Below are positions 18,109 to 26,770 of a DNA stretch of 56,371 bases, in pieces. The position numbers and the translations under genes are program-made. Positions within the stretch are counted from its first letter, which is position 1; each line of letters begins with the position of its first letter. The stretch is from Bacteroidia bacterium (lineage in GTDB: Bacteria; Bacteroidota; Bacteroidia; Cytophagales; Cyclobacteriaceae): assembly GCA_030426345.1 (NCBI GenBank), contig JAUHYU010000022.1, positions 1-56,371 of the forward strand, in the 5' to 3' direction. Below the pieces are notes generated by a model. That model searched no databases and was not told the DNA's origin. It saw only the letters and a program-made list of their open reading frames with translations.

Positions 18109-18708
18109 CTAATTTCCATGAATCATATCAGCTTTCCATTTTCTATAACCCACTACTGCAAGAATAGTCAAAAACAGAAATAATACTGCTGTTGGGTATA
18201 ATCCTTTATAGATATAAATCCCCACAGAAACAGCATCTACCACTACCCAAATTAACCAGTTTTCCAATATCTTTTTGGCCAACATCCAAGTCGCCACGAA
18301 ACTGAGAGCAGTGGTAAATGAATCCCAGTAAGGCAAATCTGAGTTGGTAAAAGCACTCAAAATCCATGCAACTACAAAGAACAATATTGCCATTATTGCC
18401 AATAGGACACCAAACATTTTTGGAGTAGTACTACTCACTTTTATCGGACTAGAATGATGGTTCTGATGATTACCAAAGAGCCACAAATACCAGCCATAAA
18501 AGCTCACGACCAGATAGTAAACCTGAAGCGACATATCTGCATAGAGCTTAGCATCTATATAAATATAAATATACATGCTCACCATCACGATGCTTACCAG
18601 CCAATACCAAACATTTTGTTTGATCTGCAAAAAAATGGCCACAAAACCCAGAGCAGACGCGATTAGCTCAAAATGGTTATCAATAATCCAACCAATGATC
18701 TGATCCAC
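18109..18708 (-). CDS. PnuC-family vitamin transporter, possibly thiamine-specific (PnuT-like)
   Basis: A 199-residue membrane protein with about seven helices and the PnuC signature (NVWYWLVSIVMVSMYIYIYI, then YADMSLQVYYLVVSFYGWYLW). PnuC proteins move nicotinamide riboside by facilitated diffusion; close relatives (PnuT, PnuX) carry thiamine or riboflavin. Here the gene begins two bases after the stop of a YkoF-like thiamine/HMP-binding protein gene, so the two are certainly co-transcribed. This argues for thiamine or a thiamine precursor. Against it, no TPP riboswitch is visible upstream (18978-19143), and there is no adjacent kinase. The family call is strong; the substrate is inferred from the neighbour. 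Confidence 0.88.
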   Translation of the reverse strand: MDQIIGWIIDNHFELIASALGFVAIFLQIKQNVWYWLVSIVMVSMYIYIYIDAKLYADMSLQVYYLVVSFYGWYLWLFGNHQNHHSSPIKVSSTTPKMFGVLLAIMAILFFVVAWILSAFTNSDLPYWDSFTTALSFVATWMLAKKILENWLIWVVVDAVSVGIYIYKGLYPTAVLFLFLTILAVVGYRKWKADMIHGN

Positions 18709-18710
18709 AA

Positions 18711-18965
18711 TTATTGGGGAATTACTTGCAAGTCGGCGTTGATGATTTTAAGTGTGAAAACAGAATGTGGCAAATCGAACGATTTCTTGATTTCTTTGGT
18801 AACGGCAGCCATCACAACGTCAAAATCTCCAAATACCTGCGTGCTCATGCCATTGGTTTTGACGGCCAAATGCTCATACGCATTCAATCTATCAATAAAA
18901 TCACCAATGGGTTTTAGATAGTTTTCGGTCAAAGGATAGTAACTTATTTCTACGGAAGTGTTCAT
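18711..18965 (-). CDS. YkoF-like thiamine/hydroxymethylpyrimidine-binding protein
   Basis: An 84-residue protein from the second ATG (18965); the upstream ATG at 18977 adds only four residues. It matches the single-domain YkoF/MTH1187 family: a start strand VEISYYPLTENY, an I-x-x-FIDRLN helix, MSTQVFGDFDVVMAAV, and a C-terminal strand VFTLKIINADLQV. The family folds as a ferredoxin-like sandwich and binds thiamine or its HMP moiety. It has no signal peptide, so it is cytoplasmic. It is the first gene of a two-gene unit with the PnuC-type permease, which may hand its cargo to this protein. The binding activity is inferred from the family. Confidence 0.75.
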   Translation of the reverse strand: MNTSVEISYYPLTENYLKPIGDFIDRLNAYEHLAVKTNGMSTQVFGDFDVVMAAVTKEIKKSFDLPHSVFTLKIINADLQVIPQ

Positions 18966-19143
18966 GTTAATGTGCATTTATATAGTTGCAAAAATATAGA
19001 GCCAAAACAATAAATTGCTACAAATATGGAATTTCAACAATATTATTTTGCTATTGAAAAATTAAAAAATGGGTGGTTTCGCTACAGATTGTATTTGATC
19101 GATTTGTAACGATGACAATTACCATTACATATCCTAGAAACTT

Positions 19144-20346
19144 TTATTTCCATTGACCAGGATCAAATATAGTAGAGGCAATGTATCGATATGGTTTAGC
19201 TCCCTCCTGAAGAGAATTATTCCAGTAATAAATTAGCACAAGCTTTCCGTCTTTTCTCTGAACCATTCGTGGGTATCCGACATCCCGATTTGCACCGTCA
19301 CCACCACGTAGGACAATTTCATCGCCCCAGCTTCTCCCATTATCACTGCTGAATCTAACGTTGACCCGAGAGCCATAATCGCTACGATAAATATAACCCA
19401 AGGCCAATCTGCCATCCCGCAGTTTCACCAGTGCTGGTGGCGATCCACCGTGCCCTGTGTCGGCTACCGGATCTTTGAGTTTCTCCCATGTTTTCCCATT
19501 ATCCTCTGAAAGATGGCTGGTCAATAGATCCTGACCATCTCCGGTTCTTGTACGGAAAACGGTAATAAGCTCTGTTGGTGATAATCGCAAAGACGAAGAC
19601 ATAATATCAAATTTTTCAGGCTCTGGCCCAATCCAGGATACAATTTCCCAACTTACTCCACCATCCTTCGTTCGGGACAAGACAACCCTACCTTCCTTTT
19701 TATTTGATTTAGCAACTGTTAAAAACGCACTCAGTTCTTTTTTTCCTTCTACGATATAGTCGGTACGAGTAGCTACTCCATCAGTACCCAAATCAGGGAA
19801 GCTATATGGTCCTTCCCATTTGATGCCCTTGTTGTTGGAATAGTAAAAATGGGATGGTCCATTATTATTATTATGCCTTTGAAACGTTATGATAAAATTA
19901 GGATCAGTAAAATCAGATATTTCTTTATTGAGCGATTTTGGAGCAATCGCCCCATCTTCAATTGAGGTATTATCATACCCCGCAGCAGTTTGCCCATGTT
20001 CAAATGCATCTTCCAAAACCCAATTTTGACCACCATCTATACTTCGAGCATATTTGTTTTTTGCAAATGTCTTGTCATATGTGTGCCCATTTTTAATATC
20101 CTTGTGAGGTGCAGCAACAAAGCCAACTAAGATTTCGTTACCCCAAGACCATATTCCATTGTTAGCAGGCCAACCAGCATAACCACCGTCTTTATAATAA
20201 ATAATACCATGTTGAATAGCTGCTTTGATCTCAATATTATCCTTTCTGGATTTGTGATGAAAAGAAGTTAAAACCAGTATTGCCGTCAAACTAAGAACAA
20301 CACTAAAGCTTGACTTTTTACAGATTTTTGTAATATTAGTTATCAT
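19144..20346 (-). CDS. sialidase-fold (Asp-box/BNR) exported protein, exact activity unknown
   Basis: A 400-residue protein with an N-terminal signal anchor (about residues 14-30) and a six-bladed propeller of the sialidase superfamily. Four Asp-box turns are visible: SIDGGQNW (near 105), SRTKDGGVSW (near 230), SEDNGKTW (near 290) and SSDNGRSW (near 345). The ending segment DVGYPRMVQRKDGKLVLIYYW is typical of a Bacteroidota clade annotated as exo-alpha-sialidase or BNR-repeat protein. I do not see the sialidase RIP motif or assign the arginine triad, so sialic acid may not be the substrate. It lies 96 bases downstream of the 827-residue lipoprotein gene in the same direction. Confidence 0.7.
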   Translation of the reverse strand: MITNITKICKKSSFSVVLSLTAILVLTSFHHKSRKDNIEIKAAIQHGIIYYKDGGYAGWPANNGIWSWGNEILVGFVAAPHKDIKNGHTYDKTFAKNKYARSIDGGQNWVLEDAFEHGQTAAGYDNTSIEDGAIAPKSLNKEISDFTDPNFIITFQRHNNNNGPSHFYYSNNKGIKWEGPYSFPDLGTDGVATRTDYIVEGKKELSAFLTVAKSNKKEGRVVLSRTKDGGVSWEIVSWIGPEPEKFDIMSSSLRLSPTELITVFRTRTGDGQDLLTSHLSEDNGKTWEKLKDPVADTGHGGSPPALVKLRDGRLALGYIYRSDYGSRVNVRFSSDNGRSWGDEIVLRGGDGANRDVGYPRMVQRKDGKLVLIYYWNNSLQEGAKPYRYIASTIFDPGQWK

Positions 20347-20442
20347 GATTATTAGTTTATAAATTTTTATAAAAATACATCTTCTAATTCATACTATCGA
20401 TTAACGCAGTTATCGGGATTTTTTTCATGGAAAAATGATGTA

Positions 20443-22926
20443 TTATTCATAATTCAACCATGCAGTTGCCTTACAATCTATGTTGGTCTTAAACCGAATC
20501 CAACGGGATTGAAAAGTTTGTGGGAAGTCATATTCAAAGGTTTCTCTGGAATTAACGGTCACCTTTTTATAGGTCATCCATGGTCCATGGCCAATTGGCT
20601 CCACTTCTATTGTAAATGTAACGGCTTCATTTGCATCATGCGAAAGCTTTACACTTCTTTTGTCATAAAAACCAATCAGGTATGGATCTGAAGGTATATT
20701 TCCTGTCACCTGCGATTCCTTCCATGGGCCACCATGGCCAACCGGCTTGCCTAGTTTCCATAGATCGTCAATCGCACCTGCCCAAACCGCTGCCTTCCTA
20801 TCTTCCGATTGAATAATGTGTTCGTCATTTTGTGGTAAGCTATTTTGCAAACCTGTCATAACCAATAACCCACGATAAGATGCGTAATCATAAATTCTCA
20901 AATTATGTGAGGAGATAGGACGTATTTTGGCAAATCCATCCGCATTTTCAGCAGGCAATTCATAGAATGTTCCTGAGCAGTTGAACAGGTCACGCTCTGT
21001 AGCCACTTCTCTGCAAATACGCAAAACACCATTATTAGTCAATTGATCATATCTATTGTTCCCTTTAGGAAGCCGCCATCGGCGACCTAGGTCATCCACG
21101 ATCAAAATGCTTGATTTTTCCATGGTCACAACATTTTTTGGAATGGCCATTTTTGTGCTGATGTGGTTCTCTGTGGCAGTATCTTCCTTTCTAACTAGGT
21201 TCATCGACCTATCTAGTTCATAATAACCAAGTGGCTCAAATCCATCATCTGTTGCCTTTCCTGCAACAATTCCCAAAGCACGGCGATTGTCGCCTAGGCC
21301 CCAAAGCAATCCTGCCGAAGTGCTGCTTTCCTGCACGTTAGCCAGTCCGCCAAATATCGAATCAGAATTGGCTCCTCTTGATTCTTCTGTTGCATAAAAA
21401 AAGTGTGCAGTAGCTTTTGTTTTCTTATCGGAACTGATTCTTATCCATTCGCCTTTTTCTGCCACTTCAAAAGCCACATCGACAGATGCGTTACTTTTTA
21501 CTTTTACTTTTTTTAATTCACTCCAATCATTCGTGCCATTTTTATCCACTTCAAATGTAAAAGTAGCCGCCTGACCTTCATTGTTGATCCAGCAGGAGCG
21601 AATGTCCCAACCCGCAAATAAAAATGGCTCTGATGGAATTTTGGCAGTTATTTCTTCTCTTAGCCAAACAGCTCCTTCAGCAGTGGCAGGGCCCAACTGA
21701 TCCGGTTTATCGAATGATGTAAACCATAAATTGGAGTTGGACTGCCCCGGCCCTTCTATATTTCCTTTAGCTTTTCTTTTGTTCAAAAATTCCTTTTGAG
21801 CAGAGTCGTCACACCCAAAAACCAGGCGCTCATTCCACCTGGCATAATCGCCAATGACTTTCAAATAAGCCGAGCGTGGACGAATACCAGATGTGTTCTT
21901 TGTAGAAAAACTATCAGGAAAACACCAAAACATTCCGTGCATCGTCATGAGATAATCGGGCTTTTCAGCAGTACCCACATCCCTGATCCGCGGCCATTCT
22001 GTGTTCCATCCATGTGCCCCATCATAACTATGACTCGCCTTGGGAAGTCTATAAAACCTCCATCCATTTTCGGGATTTCTGACACCGAGCAAAACTGATT
22101 TATGATCCCATCCCGTGGCCCAAATCGGATCCGTTTCAGGATTTTTATTTCCATAAATACCTCCCGGGCCTGTCACTTCCACAAATTGATTTCTCCGGAC
22201 AACCTCCCAAGCCTTTCCATCCCATTCAGCCAATACCCCCGATTCGATGTCAAATTGTTTTAATGCCTCAGGAGACGCCTCTCCATTATTGGTAAAAACC
22301 ATCACTCCCTGACCAGAGTAAAGTCCTTTACCATGTGCCCCAGGCAAGCTTGCTTTCTGAGAACTTTCCGTTGCGATTTCATGGACTTTTTGCCCTTTTT
22401 TATTGTTATTATCTTTGAATAGCTCTGTTGACTTCAACGTATTTACATCCACTTCGTAAAAGCCTTCTTCCATTGTTCCATAGTAAATCTTACCTGCAGG
22501 ATCAAATAAATGGCGGGCATTTCCTGTATGCCTTCCCTGCATTTCAGTATAAGGTACGGCGCGGATATTTCTATTTGCATCGATAGCATAAGGACCTATG
22601 AATAGCTGATTGCTTTCCTTATGAATCATCCTGTTGGCTGGAGTCCCGCCTATGCTTTCTTCATGAACTATCTCTTTGAGATCAGGAGTTATTTCATATA
22701 ACTTATCCGATGAGCCAAATGGTAAATGTGGGCCATAAGTAATAACCCAAAGTCGATTAGCCCACGGAACCACGGCCCCTGTGCCACATTCACCTTCATC
22801 ATTATAGTAAGCTAAATGTGGGTAAATTCCACTGATTGATATAGGTTTACCGTCTATCTTAGGTTTGGGCGATTTACAACCATAAAGACAACAGGCACCA
22901 ATAATTACAGATATAATGACTCTCAT
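20443..22926 (-). CDS. large propeller lipoprotein with a duplicated C-terminal-type module
   Basis: An 827-residue lipoprotein (signal ending CLYGC, lipid Cys at residue 17). The body has propeller-like strands, for example VPWANRLWVITYGPHLP and GLYSGQGVMVFTNNG. A module of about 110 residues occurs twice, at about 400-512 and 718-827. Both copies share the order W-x-DxLxxLG-x(P/A), a W, then IPS(E/D)P(F/Y)L, a (W/Y)DxRS turn, FTFEV or FTIEV, and a last strand with KATAxxxY. This is an internal duplication seen directly. I recognise the type from carbohydrate-linked loci in Bacteroidota but cannot name an activity. It lies between two sialidase-fold genes, so the substrate is probably a glycan. 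Confidence 0.6.
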   Translation of the reverse strand: MRVIISVIIGACCLYGCKSPKPKIDGKPISISGIYPHLAYYNDEGECGTGAVVPWANRLWVITYGPHLPFGSSDKLYEITPDLKEIVHEESIGGTPANRMIHKESNQLFIGPYAIDANRNIRAVPYTEMQGRHTGNARHLFDPAGKIYYGTMEEGFYEVDVNTLKSTELFKDNNNKKGQKVHEIATESSQKASLPGAHGKGLYSGQGVMVFTNNGEASPEALKQFDIESGVLAEWDGKAWEVVRRNQFVEVTGPGGIYGNKNPETDPIWATGWDHKSVLLGVRNPENGWRFYRLPKASHSYDGAHGWNTEWPRIRDVGTAEKPDYLMTMHGMFWCFPDSFSTKNTSGIRPRSAYLKVIGDYARWNERLVFGCDDSAQKEFLNKRKAKGNIEGPGQSNSNLWFTSFDKPDQLGPATAEGAVWLREEITAKIPSEPFLFAGWDIRSCWINNEGQAATFTFEVDKNGTNDWSELKKVKVKSNASVDVAFEVAEKGEWIRISSDKKTKATAHFFYATEESRGANSDSIFGGLANVQESSTSAGLLWGLGDNRRALGIVAGKATDDGFEPLGYYELDRSMNLVRKEDTATENHISTKMAIPKNVVTMEKSSILIVDDLGRRWRLPKGNNRYDQLTNNGVLRICREVATERDLFNCSGTFYELPAENADGFAKIRPISSHNLRIYDYASYRGLLVMTGLQNSLPQNDEHIIQSEDRKAAVWAGAIDDLWKLGKPVGHGGPWKESQVTGNIPSDPYLIGFYDKRSVKLSHDANEAVTFTIEVEPIGHGPWMTYKKVTVNSRETFEYDFPQTFQSRWIRFKTNIDCKATAWLNYE

Positions 22927-23163
22927 CCCTGAATCTAAAATTTTAAAAACTAAAAAGCGCGAATTATTGCTATTGAGATTAATGCGAAGAAAATAAATAC
23001 AATTGTATTTATGGTGTTTAACCTATTTTATTTCAAAAAGACGTATAAATCCATAGTAGAGCTTAATCATTCTTATATTGAAATAGGTAATAGAGGAACA
23101 GATAGTGGGCTTAACTGAAAGTATTCAGCTCAAATGGCATTAAATTTCACCATTCATAAAATA

Positions 23164-24327
23164 CTATTTTTTTCCACCTTGGCTTATAACCATCCTTCGT
23201 TTAAACACCTCTAAAATTGCTCTATCTGAGCCTAATTCTATATCATCCTCCGAAAAACTTGTTACCAGGATTTCTTGATCACTTTTGCGGTTATAATCAT
23301 AGGTGATATAAATAGTTCCATCACTTGATTGCTGGCCATCTGGATAGGACACATTCTCTCTTTCGTCCAGCAATAGCCCATCTGACCATGAATGTCCATC
23401 ATCTTTTGACACAAAAGCCATGAGATGAGACCGTCCAATTTTCATATCTATTGGCCCATGTTTTACTAATAAAAGATTCCCAGAGTTGAGTCTATAAATA
23501 AAAAACCGAGCAGTTGGGTGTTGGATTTTAGAAGGTATAAGAGAAGTCCAAGAATATCCTTTATCACTTGAAATGCTTTCACCTATTCCATATTTGGTTC
23601 GAACGAGCATCCATAATGTTCCATCCTTTCTTTCAACGATCATATGTTCATCGGCATTCCGAAATAATTCTGGAACATTCACTGCACCGCGTACTTGCCA
23701 GCTTTGACCATGATCAACTGATACAACTGCTTTTGATCCATCGTTTATTTGCCATGTTGAAACTGGTAAAACCCATTCACCTGTAGATAACACGATTGGC
23801 TTACACATCATGATACCATCAATAATCCGTTTTGGTGTAGACCATGATGGGTTACTATCTTCAGCATCGTCCACCGTCAAAACCCACACACCAGTATTAA
23901 TGCCATCGTAATGCTTGTCCATCTCTTTATGAATTGATTGAGACCAAAAAATCCAGAGTTTACCGGCAGGATCAATCCATACTTCTGGATCAAAAGCCCT
24001 AACGGGACCCTGTTTATCAGAATCTATCACAAGTACTTCTTCCCAAGTTTGCCCATTATCTCCACTAGTAGAAACAACTACATAATTATTAGCATCTTCT
24101 CCTGCTGTTATTCCAGAATACCATGTGGCCCACAGTCGCCCTTTAGGACTAACAGCGAGGCTAGAAATACCTGTGAATTTTCTATTCTCGGGTGTATAAT
24201 ACTCCACAGATGAAGGATTCTTTATTAATTTAGGTGGATCAAGGAAACTTTTATCCGTTTGACCAAAACACAAATTATGTATTAGCGCACTTATTAGAAC
24301 TATGTAGAAAACTTTAGTATTTATCAT
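23164..24327 (-). CDS. sialidase-family (neuraminidase-like) exported glycosidase-like protein
   Basis: A 387-residue protein with a signal peptide (about residues 1-22, ending CFGQ) and a sialidase-fold propeller. Asp-box turns are visible in STSGDNGQTW (near 87), SVDHGQSW (near 203), SSDKGYSW (near 255) and SKDDGHSW (near 310). Family segments include ISSLAVSPKGRLWATWYSG and DGTIYITYDYNR. The segment SYPDGQQSSDGTIYITYDY near the C-terminus is typical of putative neuraminidases outside true GH33. It starts about 194 bases from the stop of the downstream-encoded aldolase gene, on the same strand. An enzyme releasing an acidic sugar would fit the neighbouring aldolase, but this is inference. 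Confidence 0.7.
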   Translation of the reverse strand: MINTKVFYIVLISALIHNLCFGQTDKSFLDPPKLIKNPSSVEYYTPENRKFTGISSLAVSPKGRLWATWYSGITAGEDANNYVVVSTSGDNGQTWEEVLVIDSDKQGPVRAFDPEVWIDPAGKLWIFWSQSIHKEMDKHYDGINTGVWVLTVDDAEDSNPSWSTPKRIIDGIMMCKPIVLSTGEWVLPVSTWQINDGSKAVVSVDHGQSWQVRGAVNVPELFRNADEHMIVERKDGTLWMLVRTKYGIGESISSDKGYSWTSLIPSKIQHPTARFFIYRLNSGNLLLVKHGPIDMKIGRSHLMAFVSKDDGHSWSDGLLLDERENVSYPDGQQSSDGTIYITYDYNRKSDQEILVTSFSEDDIELGSDRAILEVFKRRMVISQGGKK

Positions 24328-24520
24328 AAATCAAAATTATTGGTTTTAGCCCGTTGTGCTAATTAAGTGATATTTTCTTTCGAGTTATTGGTGGGTCTAT
24401 TGAAATTAAACTTGTTTAATAATTGGGCCATGAGAAGTAGCTGGTTAAGATTTATTCGTACATTTTTAAAAAAAATTAATTTACATTACGAACCATCTTA
24501 TTTATTTCAATCTAGATTAT

Positions 24521-25558
24521 TTATGCCAGATCAAGCTGAATACTTTCACTTAAATCACGAAGATCCTTCCAAACTAAGTCCAAGCGATTTTTATCTGAAG
24601 TATTCAATGGTGAAGTGCCTTTTCGACTGTTTTCAGTTACTTTGAGGCCTCTCAAGTTCATAAAATATTTGGCAGCTAGGGGATATTTTTTACTGATGAC
24701 AGGGTCATTGGCAATAATGAAATCATTGACTTTTTTCACTGATGCTGAAATTTTTTCACTTCGCCCCTCTTTCCATAAATAGGAGAATAGTTCTGGATAA
24801 AAATTTCCTGCAATGCAGGAAATTCCAGCTCCTCCATGTCGGATAGAGTGCAATGCATCTGGTGAATGTGCGTTGTAAATACCTAATGAAGAATCAGCAG
24901 TTACCTCGATTTTCTCGTCAACTTGTTTGGCATCACGGGAGGTGTCTTTAAAATACAAAAACCTTCCCGTTTTTTGTAAACTATTAAGCATTTCAGGGTT
25001 GATCAAGCGACGATATGGGCTGGGACACTCATAGATGCCCAACGGTATGTCAGCCGTTTGATTTATTAATTCATCAAAATGCTTCATCAATTTCTTATTA
25101 CTATCTTTCTTTCCAACAATGATTGAAGGAATAATGACAACCGCTTCCACCCCAGTCTCATTTATTTTATTGATAAATTCTATATTTTCATCGGCATTGT
25201 CATAAAACGTACCCGTAGAAACTACCGGAACTTTTGAATTCATTACCACAAACCGTGTCAGGTCGATACGCTCCTGAGCACTGAGCTGATACATTCCACT
25301 TGAAGCGCAATTTGCAAATAGCCCTTGAGCTCCAGCTGCCTCGTACCAACGGATTAATCGTTTTAAGCCCGGATAATCTATTGATAAATCCTCATTATAA
25401 GGTGTCATCATGACTGGCCAAAACCCTCCTGATAATTTCTTCTTGCTTTTCGAATGCAACGGAAGATTCTTAAAACCGCTACTGATCCACATTGTACCTA
25501 AAGCACCCATAAAACCGGTACTTATAAATTTTCTGCGATCTAATTTAGTATGCATCAT
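24521..25558 (-). CDS. Tat-exported DapA/NanA-family aldolase
   Basis: A 345-residue class I aldolase of the dihydrodipicolinate synthase / N-acetylneuraminate lyase family. The Schiff-base Lys204 (YFKDTSRD) and the paired Tyr176 (GIYECPSPY) are 28 residues apart, the family spacing. The usual GTTGE-type phosphate/carboxylate loop is replaced by CASSGMYQL (residues 84-92). The N-terminus is a Tat signal (DRRKFISTGFMGALG, twin Arg at 8-9), so the enzyme is expected in the periplasm, unusual for a family that is normally cytoplasmic. It is the promoter-proximal gene of a run of four on this strand with two sialidase-fold genes. A keto-acid sugar substrate is inferred, not shown. Confidence 0.8.
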   Translation of the reverse strand: MMHTKLDRRKFISTGFMGALGTMWISSGFKNLPLHSKSKKKLSGGFWPVMMTPYNEDLSIDYPGLKRLIRWYEAAGAQGLFANCASSGMYQLSAQERIDLTRFVVMNSKVPVVSTGTFYDNADENIEFINKINETGVEAVVIIPSIIVGKKDSNKKLMKHFDELINQTADIPLGIYECPSPYRRLINPEMLNSLQKTGRFLYFKDTSRDAKQVDEKIEVTADSSLGIYNAHSPDALHSIRHGGAGISCIAGNFYPELFSYLWKEGRSEKISASVKKVNDFIIANDPVISKKYPLAAKYFMNLRGLKVTENSRKGTSPLNTSDKNRLDLVWKDLRDLSESIQLDLA

Positions 25559-25879
25559 CCTTGACTTTACTATAGTGCTAATTGATTTTGGTCAATCGAC
25601 CGAATTTTTGATTTTTGACTAGCATGGTTGATCAATTTTGACCAGCAGTCCTTACTTTTCAAAAACGTCTGAGTTCATGGATTTGAAGGGCATTTTCCTG
25701 AGATATTTTAATTTACTCCTCCACATCATTTTTCTGAGCAGTATGAGTAAAACTCAAGTAAGTAGTGATTTTTTGATTTATATCTTTATGCTCTTCCATA
25801 AGAATTTTGGGTCCATTCAGATATAAAAACAACAACTGAGAGAAAAACCCATAATGAAAAGCAATTTTTTTTCAGATGA
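25559..25879. other. 321-base intergenic region with repeated TTGACC-like boxes
   Basis: It contains the presumed promoter region of the exported aldolase gene. Within 25584-25647 there is a cluster of related boxes: TTTTGGTCAA, TTTTTGACTAGCA, the palindrome TTGATCAA (25628-25635) and ATTTTGACCAGCA. They could be operator half-sites for a regulator of the sugar cluster. A CCATGG element lies at 25674-25696. No RNA gene is seen. Confidence 0.45.
25674..25696 (-). repeat. CCATGG element 3' of the sigma factor gene
   Basis: On the minus strand it reads AAAATGCCCTTCAAATCCATGAA in order, a good match to the family (A-run, GCC, AAATCCATGAA). It is in the sense orientation about 180 bases after the sigma factor stop and about 116 bases upstream of the aldolase start. 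Confidence 0.55.
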
Positions 25880-26491
25880 TTACAAAAGCATAGATAAAAA
25901 TCTTTGTTTACCGATTTTTAAATCATTTTTATGTTCATCATAATATGATTTGAGCTCAATCCGAAGGTCTTGGATGGCCAGTTTTAAGTGTACTTCAATC
26001 GTTCTCTCAGATATGTCGAGAATATTGGCTACTTCCCGATATGACATCCCTTCATCTTTGACCATTTTAAATACCAATCTCCTCTTGGGAGGCAACTTCT
26101 GAATTGCCTGGTTGAGTTCAACCCTCAAATCATCATTGATTAGTTTCTTATCCGGGTCAATTAAATCTGTGGTAAGATGATCCTTGATGTCATCAATCAG
26201 GATATCATCTTTGGATTTTTTCATGGATTTTAAGTGGTTTAAGGCATGGTTTTTCACCATCATAAACAAATAACCTTCAAACCGCTCAATTTTCAAAAGC
26301 TTTTCTTTCATGGACAAAAGCTTTAAGAAGACTTCAGAGACAACCTCTTCCGCTTGGTCATACTGGGTAATGTACAGCATAGCCAGATTCATCAACCTAG
26401 TATTGTAATAATCAAAAAACACTGAAAACGCTCTTCTATCATTATCAATGACAATCTGTGAAAGAAGGTGTCTTAGCCTTATGGAGTTCAT
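25880..26491 (-). CDS. FecI-like ECF RNA polymerase sigma factor
   Basis: A 203-residue ECF sigma factor. Region 2 is at about 20-90 (AFSVFFDYYNTRLMNLAMLYITQYDQAEEVVSEVFLKL, then FEGYLFMMVKNHALNHLK). Region 4 is at about 125-180, with LPPKRRLVFKMVKDEGMSYREVANILDISERTIEVHL as its helix-turn-helix. Such factors usually sit next to a FecR anti-sigma gene and are driven by an STN-type TonB receptor. Here an STN-type receptor operon lies upstream on the same strand (26839-33908), but no FecR gene is found in the window. It has its own intergenic region of 347 bases, so it may be transcribed separately from the receptor operon. Confidence 0.92.
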   Translation of the reverse strand: MNSIRLRHLLSQIVIDNDRRAFSVFFDYYNTRLMNLAMLYITQYDQAEEVVSEVFLKLLSMKEKLLKIERFEGYLFMMVKNHALNHLKSMKKSKDDILIDDIKDHLTTDLIDPDKKLINDDLRVELNQAIQKLPPKRRLVFKMVKDEGMSYREVANILDISERTIEVHLKLAIQDLRIELKSYYDEHKNDLKIGKQRFLSMLL

Positions 26492-26656
26492 ATTTGGTGC
26501 CTAAGTTTAATGCAATGAGAACTTAAATATAAGTTAAAAAACCATAATGAAAGTATTAATCATCATTAATAATGAATAGTTAACATGAATCAAATATTTA
26601 GCCAATGGAAGTTAAAACAACTCCTCCCCCTCTAAATTAAACCCATACAATCAGAT

Positions 26657-26677
26657 TTCATGGATTTTAGATGCATT
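26657..26677 (-). repeat. CCATGG half-element
   Basis: On the minus strand: AATGCATCTAAAATCCATGAA in order, with the full core TAAAATCCATGAA. It is in the sense direction about 162 bases after the receptor operon end. Confidence 0.6.
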
Positions 26678-26770
26678 CTATTGTAAGAAAAATCACAAAG
26701 GGAAAATACAATTAAATTTCAAGAATACATAACACAAAATCCACACAACCCTCACCATCCAAAACGCGGT

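Noticed and set aside
18978-19143. TPP riboswitch upstream of the YkoF/PnuC pair
   Set aside because: The conserved CUGAGA segment and its partner helices are absent on the minus strand of this region.
19144-24327. Annotation of both sialidase-fold proteins as true sialidases (nanH)
   Set aside because: Asp boxes show the fold, but I could not find the RIP motif or place the arginine triad, so the substrate is left open.
24521-25558. Gene symbol nanA or dapA for the exported aldolase
   Set aside because: The Tat signal and the changed substrate loop fit neither enzyme well; only the fold and Schiff-base chemistry are supported.
26224-26250. Taking the core match in the sigma factor gene as a functional element
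   Set aside because: The bases code for an ordinary K-S-M-K-K segment between sigma regions; listed only as a coding match.
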